Positions 7,724 through 16,941 of a DNA stretch of 64,000 nt are shown here, in pieces. The translations under genes were made by a program, and so were the position numbers. Where the stretch lies: NCBI RefSeq assembly GCF_001544375.1, contig NZ_BCQJ01000004.1:1-64000 (forward strand), given 5' to 3'. The stretch is from Enterococcus canis NBRC 100695 (GTDB lineage: Bacteria > Bacillota > Bacilli > Lactobacillales > Enterococcaceae). Positions within the stretch are counted from its first letter, which is position 1; each line of letters begins with the position of its first letter. The notes beneath the pieces were generated by a model. That model did not search any database. It was given only the letters and a program-made list of their open reading frames with translations, and had not been told where the DNA came from.

Positions 7724-8482
7724 TTACTTACTCTTTGGAACATCTGACAATATCCATGTCAATTCCGTCTTATACGGTATTCCTATCTTCTTTACTGTCT
7801 TTTCAGGGACTGTTAAAGTAACCGAACCATTTTCATACAGCGGTTTTTGAGACTCTGGATGTAAAATTGGATTATCATTTTCATCCATAAGTGGTTTGAA
7901 ATTTTCTAGACTTGTTCGGCCAAAAGATATCAGCCAGGTCCCTTCTCCCTTACCCTGATTAGCAGTCGCAATTTCTTGTTCTTCCCCAATTTTCATATTA
8001 ATCGTATCATTTTTTAAATTAGGGAATGTGCTCGCTTCTGTCTGGATAGAGTTGACCCAAGTATGCCCTAATGACAACATGGCACCATCTAATTCATCCC
8101 CAGCAACTGTTCGAAATTGAGTTTCTTGTTTAACACCCAAGGTCCAACCTGCTGCAGTACCTCTATTGTCCGTTATTTGTACAAAATGTGCCCGTGCGCT
8201 TGTATCATCTAAAAAAGATAGCGCAATCGCTGAATAAGGATCAGATACCTTTGCCTGCTGCGAACCAAAATTCAAAGCTGGGACATAGTCTAAGCGAAGT
8301 GGATTAGTATTCTCTTTGATTCCGCCCTCTGGGGATACTGGTGTAGATGGATTTTCAGGATCATAAATCACCTGTTTATCCTCAAATTCAACTTTTCCAC
8401 CTTGAGAGCGTGTCGCATCTGCAAACGCAGTAGTCGGAATCAACATAGCAAAGAAAAATAATGCTATACCAAATTTCTTCAT
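7724..8482 (-). CDS. Short WxL-domain surface protein
   Basis: 252 residues. Signal peptide ends at about AFADA (21-23). A Pro-rich spacer (about 40-60) is followed by the WxL domain with both motifs: GWTLGV (Trp113) and TWILSD (Trp243). WxL proteins attach to the wall without covalent linkage and often form complexes with the DUF916 protein and a larger WxL protein from the same operon. The ATG overlaps the stop of the preceding gene by four bases, and a strong AAAGGAGG site lies before it. Confidence 0.92.
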   Translation of the reverse strand: MKKFGIALFFFAMLIPTTAFADATRSQGGKVEFEDKQVIYDPENPSTPVSPEGGIKENTNPLRLDYVPALNFGSQQAKVSDPYSAIALSFLDDTSARAHFVQITDNRGTAAGWTLGVKQETQFRTVAGDELDGAMLSLGHTWVNSIQTEASTFPNLKNDTINMKIGEEQEIATANQGKGEGTWLISFGRTSLENFKPLMDENDNPILHPESQKPLYENGSVTLTVPEKTVKKIGIPYKTELTWILSDVPKSK

Positions 8483-8871
8483 TGTGATTCCTCCTTTTTA
8501 CGACGTCTAATCAGGAAGAGGATCAGTACTAAAAAGATAATCCCCAATCCGCTATACATCAGACTCTTTTTCACAACTTCACCCGTACTCGGATACTTGC
8601 CTCCGCCAGAGGCAGAAGGTTTTCCTGGTGATGGTTTTGTAGGCGTCACAGTAGCCTGTGATTCACTCGTTTTTGATTCTTGTGTTTCACTGGACTGTGG
8701 CGGTACAACACTATCATCTTCAAAAACAATAACTCCCTCGGTAACCACACTTTGCGTTTTTTGGCTAGGGTTCTTGTTCTCCGCTGCAACCCCTGTGATG
8801 CCCAAGGTTGTAAGAAAAATCGAAAAGACAGAAAACACTAGAATCGTTTTTAGTAAAGTCTTCACCCGCAT
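8479..8871 (-). CDS. Small wall-anchored protein with a variant sorting signal (YPSTG)
   Basis: 130 residues from the ATG at 8871, which has a GGAAG-GGGAG type ribosome site; longer upstream readings overlap the WxL adhesin gene. A signal peptide (about 1-28) is followed by a short Ser/Thr/Pro-rich stretch, a Gly-rich hinge, KYPSTGE, a hydrophobic segment and an RRRKKEESQ tail. The arrangement is that of a sortase substrate, but the pentapeptide is YPSTG rather than LPxTG. Small LPxTG proteins are a regular member of WxL loci. The gene lies between the large and a small WxL gene. Confidence 0.8.
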   Translation of the reverse strand: MRVKTLLKTILVFSVFSIFLTTLGITGVAAENKNPSQKTQSVVTEGVIVFEDDSVVPPQSSETQESKTSESQATVTPTKPSPGKPSASGGGKYPSTGEVVKKSLMYSGLGIIFLVLILFLIRRRKKEESQ

Positions 8872-8887
8872 TTCTCCCACTTCCTTT

Positions 8888-11800
8888 CTATCTGACATCA
8901 CTAAGAGTCCAGACGATTTCTGCTTTATACTCTCCAAGCTTGTTAACTGTCCCGGCAGGAACATCTAGCTTGAAGCCTTTTCCTTCTTCAGACCAATCAT
9001 CGCTTAAACGGTACTCCTCAGTGTCTTCATTTTTTCCGGTTTCAATAATTTGATCGTCACCATCTAAAGTGAATTCGGAAGCTTGATCTGCACCCGTTTG
9101 GTATTTTAATGCATCTGGCAAGATATAGTTTGGATCATCTGTATCTCCTGTTTGCAAGGTTAATACTTTGTCCAATCGTGCCGTTAATTTCCAGTCATCT
9201 CTTAGCGCACGGTTATCTTTGATAGTAAATGGTGCATCAATTTCTGGCTTACCCACACGGATATTGAAAATTCCTACGTTACGAATACCGAAATCCATCG
9301 TCGTTGGATAAGAACTGATAATTAAAGTACCATCAAAAATATATTTAACAACTTTCCCATCATCAGTTACCTCAACAGCATCCTCTGATTCCGGTTTAGT
9401 TAGCAACTGATAGTCTTGCTCGATAACCGCATCAATACTATCTGTTACCGCCTTTTCCTTCGTCAAATCAACGGTATCACCTGGTGCATGACCAGAAATC
9501 ATCACTGGGGTTACGATGTCAGTATCGCTACCATCAACAAACCTTACAGTCAGACTATTATCAAAGACCGTAATTGGTACTTCAATTGTTTGGCTATTAT
9601 TTTTCTCATCTGTCAATTTGACTTTCAAGCTCTTAGTACCCGTTGTTGCGACAAGTTCCTCAATTTCTTCCGTTGTCATATCTAGCGTGACCGTGATATC
9701 ATCTGCGGCACTCACATTATCTTTAAGATTCGTAATGAAATCTCGTGGATCCTTAGGTGAAGCTTCCGTCCCTGTAATGGCAGATGGTACCCCTAGTGGA
9801 ACGCGAATGTCCTCCGCTGGGTCAGCTGTTGGAGCTGTTTTGTCATTGAATGTTACTGTAATTGTCTTAGATACTTCATCCACACCGTTTGAAACAGTAA
9901 GAATGATGTCCATCGGTGTTTCTTCATGTTCAGAATCTGCAGTGACACCTGATGTGTCAATCGTTAGCTTGCTGGTATCTGTTACATTAATCACGCCAGT
10001 CTCTGTCATTTCAGACGCAACGACACTTGCCTGAGCAATAATAAAATCATTCAGATTCTCAGCGTTCTCCCAATCAGCACGATCCGTAACAAAGCTATTT
10101 CCTCCGACAGCAACACTGCCATTTACTTCACCGTCAACTACCGTAATTGGAATTTCAATGGATTCACTGTCATTATCAGCTTTATCAGTCAAGATAACAT
10201 GAATCACTTTATCGCCAACAGAGCTGACTAGATCACTGATTTCGGTCTCATTTTCCACCAGACGAATTTTAAGTTCTTCCGACTCCGTTACATTATCCGA
10301 ATAGCTACTTAAAAATTTGAATAAGTCGACCCCATTGCCAGTAAGGTACTCTGGTGTATTTAATGGTACCAGTATATGCTTACCAACCCCAACTGGCGGT
10401 TCTGTATCTTTCACCGTCACAACTATTTCTTTTTCAATATTTTCTGCAAGTCCATTCTCTGGGTCAGCAGGAACAATTAGTTTGACAGTGTAATCAGCTG
10501 GAGTAGTCGTAATTCCTCCTAAATCGGCAATTTCAATATTTGATGTAACATCTACTTCCGCGCCATCTCTCAAGTAGAAAGCCGTTGGATTACTTTCCGA
10601 TAAAATATATTGTTTGATTTCATCCTCTGTTTTATCCTTTATTTCAGATGCATCAATTTCAATGTTCTGTGCCTTAATTTCAGCACCAACATCATAAACG
10701 ATAAGCTTCGCTTGAATTGTTGCGGTATTACCGGCCTCATCAGTAACATAAATTTCAATCGTATGGCCTTCTAAACTAGGTTGATTAATTAGATCTGAAA
10801 TATCCGTCTTATAGGCATAAGTGAATTCTTGGTCCTCCATCGGATTAGTGTCTTGTACATTTTCTACAAAAACACTAGCATCTGGTGGTGTGCTGCCTTT
10901 TTCGACAATATATTCACGCCCATCGGCAGTCGGTGCTGTAGTATCTTTGACTGTCTTAATCACATAGTTTTCCTTACCATTCAACCAACCAACAGCCATT
11001 ATTTTTTGACCCGCGACTAATTTGTCTTGTTCTTCTGCGGGAACATCAAAGTGATAATCACCTGTAAACGAATCAGCAATCGTATGGAAAACACGATCAT
11101 CTCCTTCTAGAGGAGAGGCAACAGATGGCGTTCCTACTGGGCGATCCAATGGTGGTGGGTCATCTTCTGTGTAATCATCACGATCAACATAGTAGAAAGT
11201 AATAGCCGTTCCATTTCCATACTCCGGATCGGGATTGACAATTCCACTAAATTCCTTATGAGTATCTTCATTTGGATTATCCGTAATCTCATTTAATCCA
11301 ATGTTGACATCCTCAATAAATTCAAACAAGACCCGTGAGAAACCGGTATGGTTTGCTGGTGGAACTTGGCTGCCACTTCGACCACTCGTATTATAATTTG
11401 CCAAGAAATCATTCGTGATTGCACTTGTTACACTTTGACCAGCTAACCCAATCTGATTTCGAGCATTGTAGGTAACATCTACTCCATAAATCGGCGCCCA
11501 TGACTTGTACAAGACGCTAGGATCTGATTTTAACCAGGTTGATACCTTTTGAACATCGGCAATAAAATGACCAGGATTTGACATATTAATCAAATGAGCA
11601 TTCGTATTAGCTCGAGCATCTAAATCAATTGAGAACGCATCGGCAAAGCGGAAAGCTCCGCGAGCGCCAATATTTATCAAATTTCTTGTGCCTGTCCCAT
11701 CTTGCAATGCAATATTAAAGATCGATTTCCGTCCAATTTCAAACGTACTATCATTGCCGGCGGTGATAACATCCCTACCATCCGTACCTTGATTTTTCAG

Positions 11801-13087
11801 ATTAATGTGTAATTCTCCTTCGTCTCGCACATTAAACTTAGAATTATTCCCAATGGAAATAGCATTTCGAGTTCCTCCCATCGGGCCATTGATATTAATA
11901 TTCACTTTAGCCTTATTTGAAATGTCAATATTTGTACCATTTGCGAGTTCAATCCCACCTTTTGTGGTGCCATCTGCCGTATTTAAGGTTAATTCGGCCT
12001 CATCTTCAACAGTTACGTCTCCTTTATTTAAAGCTAGAACATAATAACCAACGCCGTAGTTCTCTCCCGTACTCCCAAGAGTTGTAATATTTACCTTAGC
12101 TTTATTCTTAAGTAGGGCGTATGCAGGTTGACCCGACGTAGAACCAGTATTTCCCATATAACTTGCTAATATAAATCCGTTCCCATTTTCTACCTGCACG
12201 TCTGTATTACTATTTTCCTCAAACACTGCTCGGAACGACTCTAATCCCGACTGATTCCCTTGAGTCGAAATGTTTCTGCCAGGGGTAAACGGGTCTTCAT
12301 AGCTATTAACTGATTTGATAGTATTGGTTCCGATAAAGCGCATGGTCGCTTGGTAGGAAGCGGTTAGCTGACCACCCTCATAGTAGACATTTTCAATTGC
12401 CAATTCCGAATCCAGCGAGGTCGCATCACCTATTCGAAATGGACCGTAATAATTCGTCCCATACATCGTTAAATCTTTTACATAAGTTTTTCGGACATCG
12501 TTTCGATCAGAGCGCCAACTATACGAGGTCCCATGAAATTCAATAGTATGATTCATGCCATCGACTACAAAGTCAACGCGGTTAACAGGGATTGTGATAT
12601 TACTGGCTGATGCAGACGTGCCAGTTTGGGGATTCCCAAAGCTTTGGGTTATTTTGATATAGTCTGCATCATTTTTCCCTACATCATTCCCTGTAAATCC
12701 ATTACGAATTGCCTTATCAAAGTCAGCCCAGTTATCTACTTCAATAACTTTTGTTGCGGCTGCTTCTGAGCCCCAGACTGCTGTTTCATCTGCTTGAGCA
12801 CTAATTAATCTCGCACGTGACGGTTTCCCTTCATCACTAACGGTTTCACTTGTTTCTTCCGATTCAGATGTTGATGTTTGTAGTTGCTCATCAGAAGATA
12901 TTGTTTCATCGATACTCTCTAAAATGTCAGAATTACTGAGTACATCTGTTGATGAACTAGCAACAGTTTCATCGCCTTGAGTCTCTTCTCGTGCAAAAAT
13001 CGGTTGAAAACTATTTGCAACACTACCTACTCCCAACAACCCAACAATTGCTGCCAAAGCAACAAAACCTTTTTTCCCGATTTTCAT
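8888..13087 (-). CDS. Large WxL-domain surface adhesin (pectate-lyase-like, Ig-like, MucBP-like, WxL)
   Basis: 1399 residues. A signal peptide (1 to about 33, cut near IFA-RE) is followed by a Ser/Thr/Glu-rich spacer and a pectate-lyase-like beta-helix region (about 112-560, beginning VIEVDNWADFDKAI and rich in NxxNI repeats). Three or four Ig-like repeats follow (about 720-1185, each starting DTxxPT/V and ending VTVxD or PITVxD), then a MucBP-like domain (about 1190-1265). The C-terminal WxL domain has DWKLTA and VWTLSDVR (Trp1393). It is the first gene of the WxL operon and the likely tip or main adhesin of the complex. The AAAGGAG site is 11 bases from the ATG. No sorting signal is present, so retention should depend on the WxL domain. 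Confidence 0.9.
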   Translation of the reverse strand: MKIGKKGFVALAAIVGLLGVGSVANSFQPIFAREETQGDETVASSSTDVLSNSDILESIDETISSDEQLQTSTSESEETSETVSDEGKPSRARLISAQADETAVWGSEAAATKVIEVDNWADFDKAIRNGFTGNDVGKNDADYIKITQSFGNPQTGTSASASNITIPVNRVDFVVDGMNHTIEFHGTSYSWRSDRNDVRKTYVKDLTMYGTNYYGPFRIGDATSLDSELAIENVYYEGGQLTASYQATMRFIGTNTIKSVNSYEDPFTPGRNISTQGNQSGLESFRAVFEENSNTDVQVENGNGFILASYMGNTGSTSGQPAYALLKNKAKVNITTLGSTGENYGVGYYVLALNKGDVTVEDEAELTLNTADGTTKGGIELANGTNIDISNKAKVNININGPMGGTRNAISIGNNSKFNVRDEGELHINLKNQGTDGRDVITAGNDSTFEIGRKSIFNIALQDGTGTRNLINIGARGAFRFADAFSIDLDARANTNAHLINMSNPGHFIADVQKVSTWLKSDPSVLYKSWAPIYGVDVTYNARNQIGLAGQSVTSAITNDFLANYNTSGRSGSQVPPANHTGFSRVLFEFIEDVNIGLNEITDNPNEDTHKEFSGIVNPDPEYGNGTAITFYYVDRDDYTEDDPPPLDRPVGTPSVASPLEGDDRVFHTIADSFTGDYHFDVPAEEQDKLVAGQKIMAVGWLNGKENYVIKTVKDTTAPTADGREYIVEKGSTPPDASVFVENVQDTNPMEDQEFTYAYKTDISDLINQPSLEGHTIEIYVTDEAGNTATIQAKLIVYDVGAEIKAQNIEIDASEIKDKTEDEIKQYILSESNPTAFYLRDGAEVDVTSNIEIADLGGITTTPADYTVKLIVPADPENGLAENIEKEIVVTVKDTEPPVGVGKHILVPLNTPEYLTGNGVDLFKFLSSYSDNVTESEELKIRLVENETEISDLVSSVGDKVIHVILTDKADNDSESIEIPITVVDGEVNGSVAVGGNSFVTDRADWENAENLNDFIIAQASVVASEMTETGVINVTDTSKLTIDTSGVTADSEHEETPMDIILTVSNGVDEVSKTITVTFNDKTAPTADPAEDIRVPLGVPSAITGTEASPKDPRDFITNLKDNVSAADDITVTLDMTTEEIEELVATTGTKSLKVKLTDEKNNSQTIEVPITVFDNSLTVRFVDGSDTDIVTPVMISGHAPGDTVDLTKEKAVTDSIDAVIEQDYQLLTKPESEDAVEVTDDGKVVKYIFDGTLIISSYPTTMDFGIRNVGIFNIRVGKPEIDAPFTIKDNRALRDDWKLTARLDKVLTLQTGDTDDPNYILPDALKYQTGADQASEFTLDGDDQIIETGKNEDTEEYRLSDDWSEEGKGFKLDVPAGTVNKLGEYKAEIVWTLSDVR

Positions 13088-13128
13088 TCAATTCTCAACT
13101 CCTTTCTCTCTGTTTCGGGATTTTTAAA

Positions 13129-13158
13129 TCTATATTTCAATTTTCCAGCGTCTGTCTA
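13129..13158 (-). promoter_or_regulatory. Possible promoter of the WxL operon
   Basis: On the minus strand TAGACA (13158-13153), an 18-base spacer and TATAGA (13134-13129) precede the large WxL gene by about 40 bases. The match to the consensus is moderate. The 88-base gap from the upstream gene leaves room for an independent start, but readthrough is equally possible as no terminator was seen in the gap. Confidence 0.4.
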
Positions 13159-13175
13159 TTTTTTGTACCGCTACA

Positions 13176-14321
13176 CTAATCATTTAGAGGTTTTTGGTCT
13201 ATGACACTCTCCAACAATCGATTTTCGTTTTGTATGATGTCGAAGAAAGCACTTATTTTCTCCAACTGTTCATAATCAACGCGGTACATTTTGACGACAG
13301 GCTTGAAAAAGAGAAACCCTTTTCGGATGGTGACACGATTGTTGATGACATGACATTGTTCCATCATGCTTTGCAACTCGATTTCTGAGACGGATTTTTT
13401 GACCCGCTCAACACGTGCCCTTTCGTATATAAACTCGTCCTTGCGAATGGTCATCCGTTCGCTGATTGTGACAAGTTCGCGATTCATTTTCCAGGAATGC
13501 TCGATGAATCTGGCCTTGCGGTAAAGTTCATCATATTTCATAAGATCGAGTTTGACGGTTTTATAATTGTCTTCCTCATCTAGGTCCTCAGCTTGTTCAA
13601 AGCGATCAAGTCCGCTGGCTAACATACTCAGCTCCGCATTAGAAAGCTCAATCTCCAGTTTTTCTTTGGCGACCCGCAAACGTTCTTTAGCGGCCCGTTC
13701 ACGTTTCAAGCTTTCCTTCAGGTAGATTAAATCTTTGTCTTCCCGCGAGGTTTGCGGGGCAACATCGACTGGCTCGGCTTCAATGACTTCATAGGTTTCT
13801 GGCTCTGGTTCCAAATCTAGTTCGTACTCGATTTGAATTCCTTCTGAGGAACCTTCTTGGCTGATCATTTTTGAAAGATCTTGGGCCAAGTCATGACTCA
13901 GTGTGCTCATGATAAAACCTTGTTGCTGCACGCTGGCTTCGAGATTGAAGAGCAACGGATTTTTATCTCCATCAATGGCTACCGGAATGAATTCGCAGTA
14001 ATAAGTGGCAAAATCATCTTCCAGTTCTTCCGAAATACCGGTCCAAACGAACTGTGGCAGCATTTCATTTAATAATTCCTTTAAACTATCCATGTGCAGC
14101 TGCACATGATAAATCTGAATCTCAAAATGTTTTTTGATATGGATATGTTTTAAGGTCTGCTCAGCGGCGGTGGTATTTACTGCGCTAAGCTTATGCCCCG
14201 TTTCCCTTTCATAGAGCGCTTTGATTTCTGTCAAGACTTCTTCGTTGTCTAAGCAGAAACGAACTTCGCCTAAATCCGGGAGGGCTGAATGATGCAGAAA
14301 AACATCGACAATGTTTTTCAT
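13176..14321 (-). CDS. Unknown soluble protein with a coiled-coil segment
   Basis: 381 residues, no signal peptide and no membrane segment; no family recognised. Residues 1-165 look globular, mixed alpha/beta and His-rich near 54-75. An acidic linker (about 167-190, rich in Glu-Pro) leads to a charged helical stretch (about 195-235) and a C-terminal helical region (about 250-375) of coiled-coil type. The ATG at 14321 has GGAGG eight bases upstream; a TTG directly before it is a weaker alternative. It follows the GH73 gene by 15 bases and is probably in the same transcript. A cytoplasmic partner for the wall enzyme or for the neighbouring coiled-coil proteins is possible but unproven. Confidence 0.7.
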   Translation of the reverse strand: MKNIVDVFLHHSALPDLGEVRFCLDNEEVLTEIKALYERETGHKLSAVNTTAAEQTLKHIHIKKHFEIQIYHVQLHMDSLKELLNEMLPQFVWTGISEELEDDFATYYCEFIPVAIDGDKNPLLFNLEASVQQQGFIMSTLSHDLAQDLSKMISQEGSSEGIQIEYELDLEPEPETYEVIEAEPVDVAPQTSREDKDLIYLKESLKRERAAKERLRVAKEKLEIELSNAELSMLASGLDRFEQAEDLDEEDNYKTVKLDLMKYDELYRKARFIEHSWKMNRELVTISERMTIRKDEFIYERARVERVKKSVSEIELQSMMEQCHVINNRVTIRKGFLFFKPVVKMYRVDYEQLEKISAFFDIIQNENRLLESVIDQKPLND

Positions 14322-14336
14322 CAATATCTCCTCCTG

Positions 14337-15896
14337 TCAAATCATGAAAAAGTAAGGTGGCACGATGCTGAGCAGCTGCCCTTCTGTTAGGAAATATTGA
14401 TCCAAATGATTCCACGCTCGCAGCGAAGAAACAGAAATGTCAAATTTTTTCGCGATACTAGCTAACGTATCGGTCGCTTGTACTTCATAATACCCAGAAG
14501 ATTTTCTACGTCTTGCTTCCACCTTTATCATGTAATGCTCTTGTTCTAAGTAATGGGTTGTTTCTAAGTTGCGGTCTACAATCACCGGCGCAAGTGTCAT
14601 TTGTCGAATCTCTTCTTCTCGCATCACGCGAGCCGCTTGTAGGCTTTCGTTTTCAGAGGATTCCTCCTCATACTCGACTTTGCTTGTCTCCGGTTCTTCA
14701 TATTCTGGTTGATATTCCGTGTCGGTTTCCAGTGCTTGCGTCAAGGTTGGCTCTTTTAATGTTTCAACAGCCGCCTCTTTCTCAGCTACCTTTTTATCGG
14801 TTACCTTATCTAAAACATTGGTTTCCACCACGACCTTTTTCACGGCTTTTTTACCCGGTTTGCCATCATATTTAGTCAATCCATAGGCATCGATAATGGC
14901 ATTCAACTTTTTATTGTAATTGATATCGGTTGCATATCGGCCTGTTAAGAATTTTGTGACCTCTTGGTAACCGCTAGTCTGAGAACGCCAGGTCCCTCGG
15001 TAAAAGGATCCACTGCCGTCTAGACCGCCTCGTAACAATTTCACATAATCTTCTAAAGATTCACGGTAAGAAGGATACTTACGGAACCCGGCGGTAATGG
15101 TGTATGTCTCACCGCTCTTTTTATGTTCAGCGGTTTTCATACGGACGGTAGCACCTTCGTAGTAACCTTTGATACCAAAGAGATTGTAATTAGGGGGCGC
15201 CGATAACTGACTATTGCCAGAACCACTTTCCAATATTGCCTGTGCAATCATCACAGAAGCATACAGGTCATGTTTCCAAGCTAAGTCTTGCGCGTCGTTG
15301 GCAATGGTTTTGATAAAAGCCTGAGTTGAATAGTTGGGACTAACGAAAAAGACTTCTTCTTCCTTTTTTTGATCATCTTTCTTTTTGTCGGATTGTTCCT
15401 TTTTAGATGTTTCTTTTGTCGTCTTTTTCTGACTCTTCTTATCCTTACTCGTTTCCTGCTTGTCGGCAGCTTGTTTTACGGGTTGCTTTTTCTCCGTTGT
15501 GGCGGTTGTACCTTTAGTACTAGTGGTGGTTTCTTTCGTCGTTTCTTTTGTTTTATCTTTACTAGTACTAGTGGTCTCTTTCGTTTCAGAGGTTTCTGGC
15601 TTTTTAGCAGACTCTGCACTACTTTCCTTTGTGCTCGTACTTGATTCGGTGGTCGTTGGTGGCGGCTTTTCCTGACTAGTTTCCGTGGTGCTGCTAGAAC
15701 TTGGCTCCGTCGTTTCCGTGGTCTCTGTTACTAATTCCACTGACTCAGTTGTAGCCAGTTCTTTAGTTGCAGTTAACGAAGAACTTGTCGTCTCTACTTG
15801 CTCCGCTTGTACCTGCGGACCAACTGTTGTGGCCGTCATCACCGATGCACCTAGGATCCCTAGATGAAAAAGTGTTTGTTTAGTTGTATTTTCCAT
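14337..15896 (-). CDS. Secreted GH73 N-acetylglucosaminidase with C-terminal LysM
   Basis: 519 residues. A signal-peptide-like start (1-31) is followed by an exceptionally Ser/Thr/Lys-rich linker of about 150 residues (32-183), a GH73 (Flg-like) catalytic domain (about 186-345) and a second linker. One LysM domain follows near the end (about 468-515), beginning YEVQATDTLASIAKKF. The catalytic glutamate is Glu223 in AILESGSG, and NYNLFGIKG is present. It should hydrolyse peptidoglycan glycan strands outside the cell and bind the wall through LysM. AAAGGAGG lies seven bases from the ATG. It lies among coiled-coil genes, unlike typical autolysin genes, which suggests a localised or scaffold-directed activity (inference). 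Confidence 0.88.
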   Translation of the reverse strand: MENTTKQTLFHLGILGASVMTATTVGPQVQAEQVETTSSSLTATKELATTESVELVTETTETTEPSSSSTTETSQEKPPPTTTESSTSTKESSAESAKKPETSETKETTSTSKDKTKETTKETTTSTKGTTATTEKKQPVKQAADKQETSKDKKSQKKTTKETSKKEQSDKKKDDQKKEEEVFFVSPNYSTQAFIKTIANDAQDLAWKHDLYASVMIAQAILESGSGNSQLSAPPNYNLFGIKGYYEGATVRMKTAEHKKSGETYTITAGFRKYPSYRESLEDYVKLLRGGLDGSGSFYRGTWRSQTSGYQEVTKFLTGRYATDINYNKKLNAIIDAYGLTKYDGKPGKKAVKKVVVETNVLDKVTDKKVAEKEAAVETLKEPTLTQALETDTEYQPEYEEPETSKVEYEEESSENESLQAARVMREEEIRQMTLAPVIVDRNLETTHYLEQEHYMIKVEARRRKSSGYYEVQATDTLASIAKKFDISVSSLRAWNHLDQYFLTEGQLLSIVPPYFFMI

Positions 15897-15909
15897 CTTG
15901 GGGCCTCCT

Positions 15910-16779
15910 TTAATCGATGCGTAATTTCGCCATATCTTCTAAAGCCTTCTCGGTTTCTGCCTTGGCTTCTAAAATTCGTTGGTAAGAACGTTGGTAGTCG
16001 TTCTCCATCAATTGCAGCTTTCTCAGATGCGCTTCTTTCTGATCAATCTCATGACTTAGTACGACTAATCGGTCCTGAGCACCTTGGGTTAAGGCTTTTG
16101 CGTAAGCCTTAGCTTCCAAGAAGACATCGGCGATTTCTTCCTTAGTCAACGGATCCACTTGGCTAACTAAAGCTGTTGTGGCTGTGCCCGCTTGGAAAGT
16201 CGCAATCTGTTGCCGCAGATTCATATTCTCTTTTTCAAGTAGATCGTATTTCTCATGATCCACTTGGGTTTCCTCGTCAGTGTCGACGGTGCCGCTATCC
16301 ACTGCTTGTTGGAGTTCGTTTAGCTCGGCTTCATATTGAGCAATTTTTTGTAATAGTCGTTCATTACGTTTTTGCGCCAATGAAACTTGCTCTTCTAATT
16401 CACGTAGTCGATGACTTTGCGTTTCCCGTTCCATCTTCAACTTGCTGTAATCCTTAGGGATAGCTTGAACCTCTGCTAGCTCCTGTTCTAATCGTTCATT
16501 TTTTGCTTCTAGCTCACGAATTCGTTTTTGCGAGTCATCTGAAGTCGTTTTGTTGCTCTTGCTACTCTTCGCTTTTTTCGCCTTAGGTTTTTCAACCTCT
16601 TCGAAGTCCTCATCATCGAAATCTTCGTCATCGAAGTCCTCGTCGTCAAAGTCTTCCTCATCAAAATCATCGTCGTCGAAATCCTCATCATCGAAGTCTT
16701 CGTCGTCAAACTCCTCGTCATCAAAATCGAATTCATCATAGTCTTTCTTCGACTTTTTCTTTTTGCCAAAACCTAACAT
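15910..16779 (-). CDS. Unknown coiled-coil protein with an acidic pentapeptide repeat
   Basis: 289 residues, cytoplasmic, not recognised. A short basic start (KKKKSKK) is followed by nine (D/E)4-F pentapeptides with Phe at 19, 24, 29 and so on to 59. A Lys/Ser-rich hinge (about 62-80) leads to a long coiled coil (about 84-180), a break, and a final helical region (about 195-288). The C-terminal part from DPLTKEEIADVFLEAKAYA resembles the membrane-curvature and septum proteins of the DivIVA type only in general character. The gene has an AAAGGTGGG site and starts the transcript that goes on to the GH73 gene. A polyacidic arm of this kind could hold basic tails of membrane proteins. Confidence 0.75.
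   Translation of the reverse strand: MLGFGKKKKSKKDYDEFDFDDEEFDDEDFDDEDFDDDDFDEEDFDDEDFDDEDFDDEDFEEVEKPKAKKAKSSKSNKTTSDDSQKRIRELEAKNERLEQELAEVQAIPKDYSKLKMERETQSHRLRELEEQVSLAQKRNERLLQKIAQYEAELNELQQAVDSGTVDTDEETQVDHEKYDLLEKENMNLRQQIATFQAGTATTALVSQVDPLTKEEIADVFLEAKAYAKALTQGAQDRLVVLSHEIDQKEAHLRKLQLMENDYQRSYQRILEAKAETEKALEDMAKLRID
16603..16722 (-). repeat. Tandem 15-bp coding repeats encoding (D/E)4-F units
   Basis: Eight consecutive 15-base units code for DDEEF, DDEDF, DDEDF, DDDDF, DEEDF, DDEDF, DDEDF, DDEDF. The units are similar at DNA level, with synonymous changes (tcatcgtcgaaa and tcgtcatcgaag variants on the plus strand), so unit number may vary between strains. Confidence 0.85.
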
Positions 16780-16870
16780 AGTTTTCCCACCTTTCCAGTA
16801 ATCTGATTTATCTACTCAATTATTTTATCATCATAATTTTCCATATTTTTTCATCTTTTTTTTAGATAAC

Positions 16871-16900
16871 AAAAAAACAGCATATCTTTATATGCTGTTT
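16871..16900 (-). terminator. Second terminator in the 16.8-17.1 kb gap
   Basis: AAACAGCATAT (16875-16885) and ATATGCTGTTT (16890-16900) make a perfect 11-bp stem with a 4-base loop, followed on the minus strand by a run of seven T. Confidence 0.8.
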
Positions 16901-16941
16901 CTCATTTTTATTAAGTGAATTTCATTTTTTTGACAAAAAGA

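Noticed and set aside
8872-8964. 31-codon N-terminal extension of the small wall-anchored protein
   Set aside because: It overlaps the large WxL gene and lacks a ribosome site; the ATG at 8871 has one and is followed by a proper signal peptide.
15369-15867. Several plus-strand frames opposite the Ser/Thr-rich linker of the GH73 protein
   Set aside because: Long open frames are expected opposite Thr/Ser/Lys-rich coding sequence; no ribosome sites.
16603-16722. Possible CRISPR-like array
   Set aside because: The 15-bp units are contiguous and in frame, without spacers.
16550-16741. Plus-strand Ser/Lys repeat frame opposite the acidic repeat
   Set aside because: Antisense reading of the same repeat, with no start signal.
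16509-16769. Alternative minus-strand frame rich in Lys/Arg/Thr/Met over the acidic repeat
   Set aside because: It is the frame-shifted reading of the 15-bp repeats; the repeat pattern alone keeps it open, and it has no ribosome site.
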